Below, piece by piece: positions 42,401 to 63,600 of a DNA stretch of 64,000 bases (within the stretch, counting starts at the first letter, position 1; every line of letters begins with the position of its first letter). The DNA comes from Chrysomallon squamiferum (lineage: Eukaryota; Mollusca; Gastropoda; Neomphalida; Peltospiridae), in NCBI GenBank assembly GCA_012295275.1, contig CM022671.1, forward strand, positions 18,752,956 through 18,816,955, read 5' to 3'. A program made the position numbers and the translations under genes. Below the pieces are notes generated by a model. That model ran no database searches. It saw nothing but the letters and a program-made list of their open reading frames with translations, and had not been told where the DNA came from.

Positions 42401-45400
42401 AGCAGTAAATTAATATTAAAATATTATTCAGTCTACACTTAGCAACATACAAGCATTTTATATATAAAAAAATTTGTTTTTTTTTTAAATTTATTCCCAT
42501 TATAAAATAAAAGTTATTCTTCGTATTTAAATTGCTTATTTGTAACTATGCTCTTTAGTAAAAGGAGAATCTTTCTTCTGTGTAGATTATCAAATCATTT
42601 TTTTTGTTACATTAACTTGGTATCTGAGAGGGTTAATTTGACTGGTTTTATTTATTTAATTTCTAGAAAGGATTTTCATCAATATTTGATGAATATGACA
42701 ATGCACAACGAATCTATGATGAAGATAAGAAAAAGAAGGTTTGTATGAATCAAATAATAAGTTATTTTATTACAAAACAAAATATAATAATAACAATAAT
42801 AAAATAAATTTGTTTATTTTGCCTGTTGGATTAACAGAACATCTAAAAGAGGAAAACATATACCTTAATTAAAATTTGTAATTAAACAACAACCAAAAAA
42901 CACAAATAAAATCAACAAACAAAACAAATATAGCACAGATTTCCATAATTAAAAATTGTAAAAAATAAAAATAACAAAAAAGTATTAATATAATAAAATT
43001 TAGTTTTATGCAATGTTAAAATTAAGAGATGTCAGTTGGGACAAAGACGTTTTTAACAGTGTAATATAAAAATACATAGGACAAGTCACAAACACTGTCA
43101 CTGAAAAACATGTTACTAATGAATTTACTTAGTCTGCTAACAATTTTCATTAACTTGAAGAAACTTATTCTGTCTAAAGATTTAAGTATTATTTGGTTGC
43201 AGAAAGGAAGTGATGATGGTGTCTGTGCCAAAGTGAGAGTGAGAATTGTTCAAGAGCTTGTTCTCACGAGAGATGCTTTCAATGCTCGACTTGAAATTGA
43301 AAATGGAGAAGAATCAGCACTGGAGAACATTCATGTAACTATCATCATTAGAGCGACATATGGAGATGGAAGTGCTGCAGAGAAATTGTTTTCAATAGGT
43401 AAATGTAGAGACATGGCTAATTTTGGTCCAAAGCAGTACTTGGTTAGATTATAATATTATTATAGTAGGAACACAGAGGCATATTTGATTGATATTTGAT
43501 ATTAGATCAGTAATATTGTCAGTTTATTAATAGAAGAGTTTATTTGGGGTAGATTAATAATGTTGTCAAAGTAGAAACATAATGCAATATTTCAATTATA
43601 TTTTCAACATGGAGCAATATTTTTGTGGTTAGAATCAGTAATGTATGCAAAGTAGGAACATCCAACAATTGTTTTTGATGGTTAGAACTGTAATATTATT
43701 AAATAGGAACAAAGCAATATTTTGTTAAACTTAGATCCCATATAGCCATTTGTAAATCTATATAACATTTTAGAACTTGTAATTAGACATTATACCCTTC
43801 ATTAAATATTTCTATAATTCTGGTTTGTTTGGTAACTCTTTAATTTCTAGGTTCTCCCACTTTGTCTGGCATATCTGGTGTTGATGGAACTGGGTCTTTG
43901 GCTAGAGGTGTGTCTGGTTCAGCAGAATGGCTTATCATTCCTTATTCGTCAGCTGCTGTCAAGGAAGACACTTTGTATGATGTTGGTGGACGACTGTCAT
44001 ACACTGTTGCTGGATCCAACTTTTCACTTCCTCTGCTACCAGATACCATAACAGTGAAACCAAACCCAAGTCTCATTGTTCACTATTTCCATGAAAAATA
44101 TGTTCAAGGTGATGATCCGATGACCCAGGACATTGTAGAACCAGTTGTTCCATTCTCTCTTGCAGTGATGATATCCAATGGTGCTTATGGCACAGCTCGG
44201 CAGTTAAAAATCACTTCAGCACAGCCAGAGATTATTGAAAATGAAAAAGGCTTGCTTGTGTCATTTAAAATAATTGGAGCTCAGTTAGGAAAGAAGCCGG
44301 TAACTCCGTCTTTAACAATTAACTTTGGCGATATTGAATCATTTCAAACAAAAACAGCAAGGTGGCTGTTAACATCTTCATTAAAAGGCAAATTCTACAA
44401 TTATTCAGCTACCTTTGAGAACATCAATCCACTTGGTGACCCACAATTATCAGTTTTAGAGAAATTAGAATACCACGAACTAGTTCATTTGGTGAGAATT
44501 GAACATCCAAAAGATGACCTCCTTGATGACTTTCTGGTGAATGATGTCATAGATGTTGAAGAAATGCCAGATAAACTCTATGACAGTTCGAATGGTTTCT
44601 ATTCAGTGCCAGTAGTCACTAGCAAGGTTGTCAGCCTCCAGATTATCAAAACAGAGAAGAAAAAATCCAGTGTTTACACATTTGCAAACCTTTCTGTATC
44701 AGTATCGAGCAATGACACAGAAATCTACGGATATACTCGACTAGTTAACAACTTGACACAGTATGCATTAATACAAGTCACTAGATCAGATGGAAAACAA
44801 ATCCTAATTGACAAGAATGCATGGCTGACATCATATTACCATGATAAAAATTACCTGCACATCTTTGATTTGTATACAAATCTCTCAATGGAAACAGAAA
44901 TATCATATGAATTGGTGTTTGGACAGCGTAATTTGTACAAGCCTATTTTCAAGAATCAGACTTACAAATATGAGTTTTATTTGGGAGAATATCCAAACAA
45001 ACCGATGTGGGTTTCTGCTACTGACAAAGCTGGTGATGAGATTTTTTACAGCATTGAACCCACCACAAAATTTTTCTCTGTGGACAGAAAGACAGGACTG
45101 ATTACCAGCACTAAGGATTTACAAGCTGAAGGTGTGTACACATTAACAGTCATTGCTGCTGACAGTGGAATTCCATCTCAGAAATCGTCAGTTAATGTCA
45201 CTGTGGTTGTCATTAGAACTGACAACACTACATCATCCACAGTGCTGACATCTATTTCTACACCATCATCAACAAGTATTCAAGCTGATAACACAACTGT
45301 TAATTCCTCAACACCAACTACAACATTCAGTATCACTGACACAACTGAGCAATTTAATGGAACTACAACTGCAACAACAAAAACAACCCAGAAGACTTCA

Positions 45401-45472
45401 GCTGCTAATGATATAAGATGTATGGCAGTCTTTCTGATTTTGATAGCCATGTTTTCAGTTGCATGTAAATAA
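15090..45472 (+). CDS. Giant extracellular protein: F5/8C, four beta-helix/SRCR modules, EGF, IPT, cadherin-like (bark beetle-like N-terminal half)
   Basis: Thirty-three exons, all joined by GT-AG introns, give about 4,182 residues: 15090-15156, 16994-17122, 17477-17724, 19006-19131, 20435-20573, 21716-21823, 22063-23406, 23779-23889, 24335-25735, 25930-26028, 26871-27066, 27335-27525, 27930-29241, 29504-29577, 29703-29798, 30251-30404, 31152-31351, 31946-33396, 34031-34359, 34677-34892, 35138-35442, 35959-36073, 36312-36494, 36726-37438, 37875-38092, 38597-38764, 39707-39971, 40381-40642, 41357-41506, 42017-42305, 42667-42738, 43203-43398, 43851-45472. The start ATG opens a signal peptide. 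Relatives of the first half (Drosophila Bark beetle/Anakonda) act at tricellular septate junctions; whether that role applies here is inference. Exons 18 and 24 each carry an apparent one-base frameshift (near 32370 and 37068), so the gene is either misassembled there or damaged. Many N-x-S/T sites imply heavy glycosylation. Confidence 0.85.
15176..16717. repeat. Two-copy direct tandem duplication (about 0.77 kb unit) in intron 1 of the giant gene
   Basis: Copy 1 runs about 15176-15948 and copy 2 about 15961-16717, separated by some 12 bases. Both begin with gtttttaatcgatgaatagt and end with acacatcttttcaaacag. They differ by a few percent, mostly in the (AT)n and poly-T tract lengths and in scattered substitutions, so the duplication is recent. 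Neither copy carries a gene. Confidence 0.93.
16814..16884. repeat. (GA)n microsatellite in intron 1
   Basis: About 35 uninterrupted GA units, ending 109 bases before the acceptor of exon 2. Confidence 0.97.
16994..19131 (+). CDS. Exons 2-4: F5/8 type C (discoidin) domain
   Basis: Residues about 23-190. The domain opens with the Cys of [14 protein letters not shown] and closes with the paired Cys in LRLEFFGCQ. Between them are the expected landmarks: SQFTATS, the tryptophan of SPWKARIN, the EGWIA step, LIINFTQ, the [11 protein letters not shown] strand and RLEFFGC. Such domains bind glycans, lipids or cell-surface partners. The four exons are relatively CpG-rich, unlike exons 5-33. Confidence 0.88.
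20435..23406 (+). CDS. Exons 5-7: first right-handed beta-helix module
   Basis: Residues about 191-720. A capping unit ([11 protein letters not shown]...GLFVLG, then VTFWSS...[10 protein letters not shown]) precedes a long Asn/Gly/Ser-rich solenoid with repeating hydrophobic-x-hydrophobic strands and N-N-x-F turns. The module closes with SGNYWG and a run into the next cap ([12 protein letters not shown]). This is the parallel beta-helix (PbH1) pattern found in Bark beetle/Anakonda proteins. Exon 7 alone holds 1.34 kb of it. Confidence 0.85.
23779..25735 (+). CDS. Exons 8-9: second beta-helix module
   Basis: Residues about 721-1224, the same plan as module 1: a short cap exon containing KWKGVSY, a phase-1 intron, then a long solenoid exon ending with SYNYWGM and the cap hydrophobics [12 protein letters not shown]. 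There is no SRCR insertion here. The intron before exon 9 contains long poly-T tracts (24189-24226, 24299-24316). Confidence 0.85.
25930..29577 (+). CDS. Exons 10-14: third beta-helix module with inserted SRCR domain 1
   Basis: Exon 10 is the cap ([10 protein letters not shown]). Exons 11-12 encode a group A SRCR domain (residues about 1258-1386) with six cysteines (TVCDD, VVCRMMG, LACTG, FDCVH, FGCSH, GVKC). Exons 13-14 resume the solenoid, ending with QYNYWGH and the cap [11 protein letters not shown]. The SRCR is bounded by phase-1 introns and split by a phase-2 intron. SRCR domains mediate protein-protein or ligand binding outside the cell. Confidence 0.87.
29703..33020 (+). CDS. Exons 15-18 (part): fourth beta-helix module with inserted SRCR domain 2
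   Basis: Cap exon 15 contains [10 protein letters not shown]. Exons 16-17 give SRCR 2 (residues about 1881-1998) with all six cysteines (TVCDD, LICNDLG, LGCTS, DECQK, TRCSH, GVNC). Exon 18 gives the last solenoid, closing with NNWWGTT. Reading is interrupted once inside exon 18: the frame carrying YVNIKYF stops at 32392-32394, while the downstream frame ([11 protein letters not shown]) is open from 32365 or so. One additional base in the T run at 32370-32373 would unite them. Confidence 0.83.
30580..31090. repeat. Degenerate minisatellite inside the SRCR-2 intron
   Basis: About 15-17 diverged copies of a roughly 30-base unit resembling ctaatgtattacactgacatcagttat, with insertions and deletions between copies. 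It fills most of intron 16 (30405-31151). Confidence 0.85.
33021..34359 (+). CDS. Exon 18 end and exon 19: EGF-like repeats followed by an IPT/TIG domain
   Basis: From residue about 2357 come three tenascin-type EGF repeats ([20 protein letters not shown] and two relatives) and a Cys-rich laminin-EGF-like piece that crosses the intron ([11 protein letters not shown] / [14 protein letters not shown]). Exon 19 then enters an immunoglobulin-like IPT fold: [34 protein letters not shown], residues about 2510-2592. IPT domains of this kind occur in extracellular receptors. Confidence 0.82.
34677..36494 (+). CDS. Exons 20-23: EGF-like unit, Ig/cadherin-like unit and linker
   Basis: Residues about 2593-2865. 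Exon 20 has another EGF-like repeat ([19 protein letters not shown]). Exons 20-21 continue as a bacterial-Ig/cadherin-like fold ([21 protein letters not shown] ... [13 protein letters not shown]), a pattern seen in putative-Ig (He_PIG) domains. Exons 22-23 carry beta-rich sequence with one lone tryptophan-rich stretch ([10 protein letters not shown]). I cannot name the last part. Confidence 0.6.
36726..39971 (+). CDS. Exons 24-27: beta-sandwich modules of unfamiliar type, ending in a furin-type site and Gly-rich linker
   Basis: Residues about 2866-3319. Sequence such as [17 protein letters not shown] resembles CARDB/NEW3-type sandwich repeats. The stretch from [26 protein letters not shown] looks like a carboxypeptidase-regulatory-like/Cna-B-type fold, followed by [14 protein letters not shown] and [15 protein letters not shown]. 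Exon 27 has RTKR before SLA (39779-39790) and then a glycine run interrupted by one tryptophan. Exon 24 needs one base fewer in the A run 37068-37070; otherwise a TGA at 37086 ends it. The pattern as a whole reminds me of large bacterial surface proteins. Confidence 0.6.
39397..39443. repeat. (TTA)n microsatellite in intron 26
   Basis: A run of TTA units, followed by further T-rich low-complexity DNA to about 39500. A (AAAT)/poly-A stretch follows at about 39601-39630. Confidence 0.9.
40381..43398 (+). CDS. Exons 28-32: hydrophobic cysteine-rich segment, second basic cleavage site and helical region
   Basis: Residues about 3320-3642. After GGGGSSGS the segment [21 protein letters not shown] leads into a hydrophobic, small-residue-rich stretch ([20 protein letters not shown]), then CDNLSRKRR (cleavage-type site at 41397-41408). 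Exons 29-31 are predicted mostly helical ([33 protein letters not shown]) and end in a lysine cluster. Exon 32 returns to beta structure. The hydrophobic stretch is not a clear transmembrane helix. Confidence 0.55.
43851..45472 (+). CDS. Exon 33: long beta-rich region, cadherin-like repeat, Ser/Thr stalk and hydrophobic C-terminus
   Basis: The terminal 540 residues. It begins with [16 protein letters not shown], then [56 protein letters not shown] and [17 protein letters not shown] cadherin-like repeat follows (residues about 4022-4099: [21 protein letters not shown] ... [11 protein letters not shown]). About 60 residues of Thr/Ser make a mucin-like stalk. The protein ends with [18 protein letters not shown], with no cytoplasmic tail. 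That ending suits GPI attachment, though a tailless membrane anchor cannot be excluded. Stop TAA at 45470. Confidence 0.7.
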
Positions 45473-46291
45473 ATGCAGACAAAAATGAAATTACTTTGAA
45501 ATTAATTATAAAGAGCATATATTAATCAGATAAAGTTATTTATCTTATTTTATTAGTCAAATTAGTAAAGTATACATCTGTATGTGTGAACATATTTAAT
45601 CAGAACTGTTACCTCTAATAGTTAAACTGTAGAAAGATCACTGCAATTCAACATTCCAGAATCCAGGATGATTCATAATGAATGTAATTTTCATATTGTA
45701 TTAAAAAATGGAGGTTGGGGCAGAAGTTCTTGTAACAAAAATAATAGAAATAAAATATCCATTAAAAATTTGAATACTTTATCTTAAGTTAAAAGGTGAG
45801 ATTTTGGTCTTTTATTCATGTAGAATCTTCAAGCAAGGAATGCTTTGTTATTAATAAATTTCATTGAATCTTTAAAACAAAGATGACATAATTTTAGAGG
45901 ATCAGAAAAGATTTTTTTATCATTGTCCAGGGGTTCTGGGGGGTGTTTTTTTTTTTTTGTGTGTTTTTTGGGGTTGTTTTCTTTTAGGAGGGAAGTTTAA
46001 GCAAGGTGTATTTAAGTAATTCAAAATTATAAGCAAGAATGGAAAAAAAAATATATATTTCTATCAAAATATGTTTTGGGATAACTAGAGATATAACAGA
46101 ATATTAAACCAACCCCCAAATAAAAATCAACTAAAAAGATTATTATAGATTTTATATGTATGTATTTTATATTTATTTATTTTATTATAAAGTTTGTATT
46201 TAATATAAATATTTAATTTCAAATGTGTATATTTCAATAGTTGTTAATGAGAGGTGGTAGCAATTATTAATGGCTAGCTTCAAACATTTTT
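45473..46291 (+). other. 3' UTR and downstream flank of the giant gene
   Basis: AT-rich and CpG-poor. The first canonical poly(A) signal after the stop is AATAAA at 45749-45754, giving a 3' UTR of about 0.3 kb. Another hexamer lies near 45854, and more occur in the tandem repeat that follows. Confidence 0.5.
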
Positions 46292-46676
46292 CTCATGTAT
46301 GTAAATTACAGGTAATGGCAAACTTTATTTTCTCTGTTTTGTATTTATTGTTTTATTAGTAACTTTTGTGCTTCTTTCTGATGTAATAAACTATACAGCC
46401 TGAATATTAAATAATTTTGCTCATGTATGTAAATTACAGGTAATGGCAAACTTTATTTTCTCTGTTTTTTATTTATTGTTTTATTAGTAACTTTTGTGCT
46501 TCTTTCTGATGTAATAAACTATACAGCCTGAATATTAAATAATTTTGCTCATATATGTAAATTACAGGTAATGGCAAACTTTATTTTCTCTATTTTTTAT
46601 TTATTGTTTTATTAGTAACTTTTGTGCTTCTTTTTAATGTAATAAATTATACTAATATAATGAATATTAAATAATT
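46292..46676. repeat. Three-copy 128-bp tandem repeat carrying poly(A)-signal hexamers
   Basis: Copies start at 46292, 46420 and 46548, each with ctcat(g/a)tatgtaaattacagg. The first two copies are almost identical; the third has several changes at its end. Each copy contains AATAAA at the same place (46385, 46513, 46641). The short unit length and near identity mean recent expansion. Confidence 0.93.
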
Positions 46677-48299
46677 GTGAGTTTTGTTTTAGTGTTTGTG
46701 TATGTATGCTTGTGTGTTAAATGAGTCATACATACCTTCAAACAATACAGGGACATGCTCGTAACATAGAAATACCCTTCAGTGATATTTGTCTGGCAGT
46801 ATATTTAGCAGATATGAAATTTGAAATGCAAGGAAGTAATTCTTTAATACTCATGTTAAATTCAGATGCTTAGGCCAGAGAGCTTCAAAGTCAGAAATTT
46901 TTACTATCTGACCCAAATTCAAATACAGGCATCAAATATATGACAGGAATTCATAAAACATAATATCCTCACGTTTTCAAAGCCTTATTCATATAAAATA
47001 GTAGTAATATGTTTAGGATCTGTTGCACCTTTGTTGACCGTGAAAGACAACAACAAATTTTACACATATACAATCTTTAATAGTCTGGTTATGGTTTTTC
47101 ATAAAATAATGTCATTGATTGTAGTCTCAGAATTTTTTAAAGAAAATGTTAAAAAATGAGACTAAATGAAATTGTAATAACAGGTGTTTGTTTAAAAAAG
47201 AAATGTGAAGGAATACACTGTTTTTAAATTGTGAAAAAAAACCATTATGGTTTTTGGTCATCTGTCATTATTAATTAAGTCATACATTTATTTCAAACTA
47301 AAACATTGCTAACTATATCAGCAATGGTATAGACATGTAAATTGATTATAGACTGCTCTAGAGAAGACAATGGGTTAAATTTCAATTGTTTCTATTTATT
47401 TTTATCACTCAACTCACTCTTTCTGCAACATTTTGTTTTCATAACATATGATTAAAAAGCCATTTATGAATTACCCATTTAAATCTATTCCATTTATGAA
47501 TTACCCATTTAAATCTATTAATCACAGACTAATATATTTTTTTTTTATACAACATATCACTGTGCTTCAGTTACACTGATATAAATTCAGAGAAAATAAA
47601 AATGAAATCTATTAGTCTCAGTATTTCATGTGCAACTATCATTCAAACCCTGTGTGAAAAATAATAAAATAGTTAACATTTTCAATAAAGTGGATTTATC
47701 TTCTTTAAAAAAAAAAATTAAGTTTGAAATACCCAGCAACCAGATTAAGGTTTTTGAACACAACAACCATATGATAATACTGATAGAGTAAACATTGTAA
47801 TAAATACAAATAATATAAATAGATGTTGGAATCAATGTTACAATAATCACACCAAACCACATACAGATATATATATCTGATAATAATAATAATGAAAATA
47901 ATAAATAATAATAAAACAGAGACAGTGATAAGAACAACACTAACATGAACAATAATAATGAACTAATTCATGACACCTACAACATTAAATAATTTATTTT
48001 ATTAATAATAAAATTTATTAAAATGAACAAAAATAAATATTGCCTCAATCTGGGTATTTTTATAAAGTTATTCAAAAGGCATTTTTTAATTAACAAATTA
48101 TTTTTTTATAGATGATGATGATGATGATGTTTATGAAGATGATGATGATGATAATACTGATATAAATAATGGACGGACAGATTGCTACATATTAATATGA
48201 TTCTCAATTCATTGTAAATAATAATAAATAAATGAATAAAATGTTTTGTAGTTATGATGTTGATCAAAACCAATTATTTCCTTTTTCAAATTAAAAACA

Positions 48300-48336
<37 letters not shown>

Positions 48337-50210
48337 TTTTTATAAACTTTATATTTTGTTTATAATCAAATTAAAATATCTAAAATATTCACGTGAAAAA
48401 TTGCTTACTATCATACCACACAAAAGAAAACAATCAGTCAACAAAATTCTGTTGTTCAGAAATTTCAAATGAAAATTTCTTCAATAGTGGGTTGCTTTTA
48501 CTGATTCCTAAACTCTAGAAAGCCTGAAGTTATCAAGTAATAAATATTTAGTAAAACTACTGAAGCACAACATCCTTATTTTTTCAGTTATATATTCTGA
48601 TACAAAACTGAATGTCTAACAAAATCAAGAATGACTTCAAAGATCAAAACAATGTTGTTGTTTTAACTCTTTTAAAAATATATAATTTAATCCTGAAAAG
48701 ATAAACTAGTTAAGTTGTAAGTTAGGGATCTTTTATTAAATTTGCTACAGGCCTCATACCAAATTAATTCAACCCTGTGGCCTGCTGCTGTAAAAAGGAT
48801 TTATTCACACCAACTTTCACTCTATAATCAAATGCACTGAAACACTACCATTGAAACAGATTCAGAGCAGTTTTAAATTTTTAACTCAGACCAGCCTAAC
48901 ATTAATTACAATTCTTTTAACTGGATAATCAGGTTTAAAACAATAAGTGAATGAAATAATAATCATCACAATCCAGTGGCATAAGGAAACATAATATATA
49001 TTTTGCTAGTGTTTGTTGTTATTGTCAGTTTTGCTGGTAATCTGCTTAAAATAATAATTATGATAATAAACATATGAATAAATAAATAAATAAATACACA
49101 AAAAAAAAATGCCAGACAATAATAATTGATAATAATTATAATGATAATTTTTATGTTTATTTTTAAAAGTATAGTTTTTTGTTATTTTTTATTATTTTGT
49201 TTTGTTGTTTTTGATTTCATTTTTTTATTGTTAATTATTATTGAAGGAAATTTTTTTTGTTCTGTATATATGTATATCTGTTTTAGGAAATATGCTGAAA
49301 AAAGGAACAAAAATAAGTGAATGAATGATAATATACAAATAAAAATATATAATATGATAATATACTAGATAAAACAAATGTTAGCTGATTACTACATGCA
49401 GTTCTTTTCTTCTTAACTTCAATGCTTCACTGAGGTATCTCACTTTATCTACTGGATGGTATTTACATTATTGTAGTATGCTGACTACCTGCTTTATAAA
49501 TTAATATAAAAGACACAAAGATCATTAATACTGATTTGTAAAGAAAAATAATTAAAAAATAACAGTTAAATTTGACAGCCATTTTGAAAATTGTATGGAC
49601 TTTTAACATTTTTGTTTAAAAATATATTAGTTATATAATTTCTCTCTCTTTCTCTCTCTCTCACACACACACACACACAGACAAATCTTGTCTTTAAACA
49701 CACACACAAACAGACAAATCTTGTCTTTAAAACAGTAAATATTCATATGATAAAGGTAGCTGCAAAAGAAAATGTTTTATTTTGATGGTGGCACAGTGAT
49801 TAAAATTAGTAATATTCTGTTTATTCTTTAAGTTTAATAATATTAATTATTATTATAATAAATGGTTATTCAAAGTTTGTTTTAAATACTTTCATTTAAC
49901 CTGATTATAATGACTGATGTAAACTGCCACATATTTTGATCATTACTCAGAAATGTAATTGTTAAAATGTATAAAGTTTGAATTTATAATACATTTTCTT
50001 AGGTTTATCATCAAACAAGTATTCACTGACTGTCACACAAATCACAGATCTTTGACATCAGCGTTACAGTTTCTCAGCAGCAGTTAACATGTCATAGCAC
50101 TCAGACAATATCGTTTGAAACGGCTTATTCTCTGTGTTTCAAGAATGAATAAAATCACGCCAAGTTATTCTTATGTTTTGGTATTTCCATAATTTTGTGG
50201 TTCCGCCAAA
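46677..50210. other. Convergent intergenic region
   Basis: The giant gene (plus) and the KY-like gene (minus) end towards each other across this stretch. 47350-47690 is the source-like partner of the duplicated block at 11340-11690. (GATGAT)n at 48113-48153, (AAT)n at 48301-48336 and a short tandem repeat of acagacaaatcttgtctttaaa near 49678-49730 are present. No gene seen. Minus-strand AATAAA at 49820-49825 could end the KY-like transcript. Confidence 0.45.
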
Positions 50211-61321
<11,111 letters not shown>

Positions 61322-61675
61322 CTAAATAAATATTTAACAAAATAGTAATAAAACAGAAAAATATTATATGTAATTAATTAATAAATGAAATAATATATTT
61401 AATATATTAATATATATATATATATATAAATTTTAAATAAATGATTTCGTTTTTTAATTAATGCTGAATATAATTATATAAATATATTAACAAGACAAAT
61501 TTACATTTGGGAAGTTTATTTATTTATTTATTTGTCATATTTGAACTTATATGATCATTTGCTTTACATTTTGTTTCATTATATTCAGCATATTGATCAA
61601 ACTAGATGTTCAAATGAATATGTTTATGTATGTATATTGTCTATATGAATAACAGTACAATACAGTTCATATATA

Positions 61676-61777
61676 CGTACATACATACATTCATACATAC
61701 ATTCATTCATACATACATACATACATACATACATACATACATACATACATACATACATACATACATACATAAATACA

Positions 61778-61806
<29 letters not shown>
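61676..61806. repeat. (ATAC)n microsatellite
   Basis: Over thirty tetranucleotide units with rare interruptions (ATTC, AAAT). Open frames across it on both strands are repeat artefacts. Confidence 0.97.
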
Positions 61807-61810
<4 letters not shown>

Positions 61811-63356
61811 TACATAAATGAATAAAAACAATATACATTTCTATAGGTCTGGAGACGAATGTACCTAGGTCCTACCCAAACGTGTAAATTAAAAATATTA
61901 ATGTCAGCAGATGGCGAAGAAGGTTCACACATAGAAAATTTAATTGAACTTAATGGAAAATTTTGTGACATCTAATAACAAACAGCGCCTCTCACACTAA
62001 GTATTTGAATGCACCTCATAACCTTAACACACGAGGACATCGATACATCATTTATATGAGAAATTCATTGTATTTAGCGGCATAACGCTGTGCTGTTCAA
62101 GTTAATAATACAAACATTTCATCGCAGTGTCAATTCAGTCCTTTGTCTCGAGTGTCGAAGAGAAATTGCTTCATAAATACTGTATACTTCTTTACACTGA
62201 ATACAGTGATCTTTTTAGAGGCATACAACCTGACGCTGTTTAGAAATAATGATTTCTGAAGATACATACACTGCACCTAGAACATACTGAATGATAACGA
62301 GTTCATGTTTTATTACGTTCTGTTTTTTTGAATAATCTATTTTATAATCATCTAACTGTTTCTAGTTTGTTTCTTAATTATGTTGAATGTTGATGGATAT
62401 ATATATTATTATTATTATTTATTTATTTTACATGAAATATGCATAATGGACGTAGCATAATTCCTTCCCAGTCATAAACATTCACATTTTTTTTTCTTCT
62501 AAATATCTTAGTGGAGGTCATTATTGAAATGTCTCCTTCAAACTGTGTTTCTACATGTCGGCCCGTATGCAAACGCCTTTACACGTAACACGTAGTTTTC
62601 AGCACGTATCTCGCAATGTGTAAAATGTAGTGTGAATAGCAAGGACGTCCGTTGCGCTTGAGATGGCACGCTGGTTGAATGAACTCAGTGATAATTCAGT
62701 GTTAAGACAATATAATATTATAAATATTTCAGTATACAGTATCTTCGTTTAGTTTTGTGGTATAGGCACATTTACGTATGTAAGTATATAAATACACTAG
62801 TAGGGACATCTCTTTCTACCTACTTTCATATAATATTCAGATACTTTAGTATAATTCATATTTACCACATGGTCATACATTATATCCACTTTAGTGAATA
62901 AGTAATATTTCTGTGTTGTAATGTTTCTTATCAAAGTTTAACCAATCGATTTTGAAAAAAGGGAAGATTAACTAGTAAATCAGAATTTCTTTTTTTTTTA
63001 AATTAATTAACTAATAACAATAACAATAATAATAATAATAATAACATCAATAACAACAACAATAACAACAACAACAACAACAAAGCAAATAATAATAATA
63101 ATAAAAAAAAAAAAAAAAAAAAAAGAAGGTCCAGCTATTTCACATTACTTTTAACTGTAACAATTACCTTTTATTGAAATCTAAACACCTCCACTGTGGG
63201 TAATGCCATTCTATTTTGTGCTTTGTCTTTGTTTTTATTGTTATGGTTTTGACCGTTTTTTTTTTTTTTTGGGGCGGTACTTGAAGTCATTTTGATAGTA
63301 TCAAAAGAAGCCAAGATATATTTTAAAGTTACGAATAAATGAGTAATCTAACAAGT

Positions 63357-63362
63357 TACTTT

Positions 63363-63393
<31 letters not shown>

Positions 63394-63600
63394 TTTTTAT
63401 TTTTATATTATATATATTTTTGATTATTATTATTTACTTATTTATTTATATATTTATTATTTCTTTGTTGTTATGTTTTGGGGTTTTTTTTTTTTTTTTT
63501 TCGTTGTTTTTTTTGGTTTTTTTTTTTTTTTTGCATTATTATTGTTGTTGTTGTTGTTGTTGTTGTTATAATCATCATCATTATCATCATCATTATTAGT
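63357..63600. repeat. Composite T-rich low-complexity tract
   Basis: TTTA units, poly-T with G interruptions, (TTG)n and (ATC)n in succession. No gene. Confidence 0.9.

Noticed and set aside
46292-46676. Possible repeated exon (each copy contains ttacag|gtaatgg)
   Set aside because: No open frame continues beyond the acceptor-like site, and the region lies after the terminal stop. It is a plain tandem duplication.
47626-47952. 108-codon Leu/Tyr/Ile-rich minus-strand frame suggesting a membrane protein
   Set aside because: AT-rich low-complexity translation. Part of it lies in the duplicated flank block, where the copy at 11.6 kb does not keep the frame.
61624-61821. Open frames on both strands
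   Set aside because: Translations of the (ATAC)n array; no coding information.
61850-62800. GC-richer stretch that might hold the missing first exon of the KY-like gene
   Set aside because: No minus-strand frame with ATG, donor and a suitable phase-0 junction could be found. CpG is high throughout this end of the window, so it is not specific.
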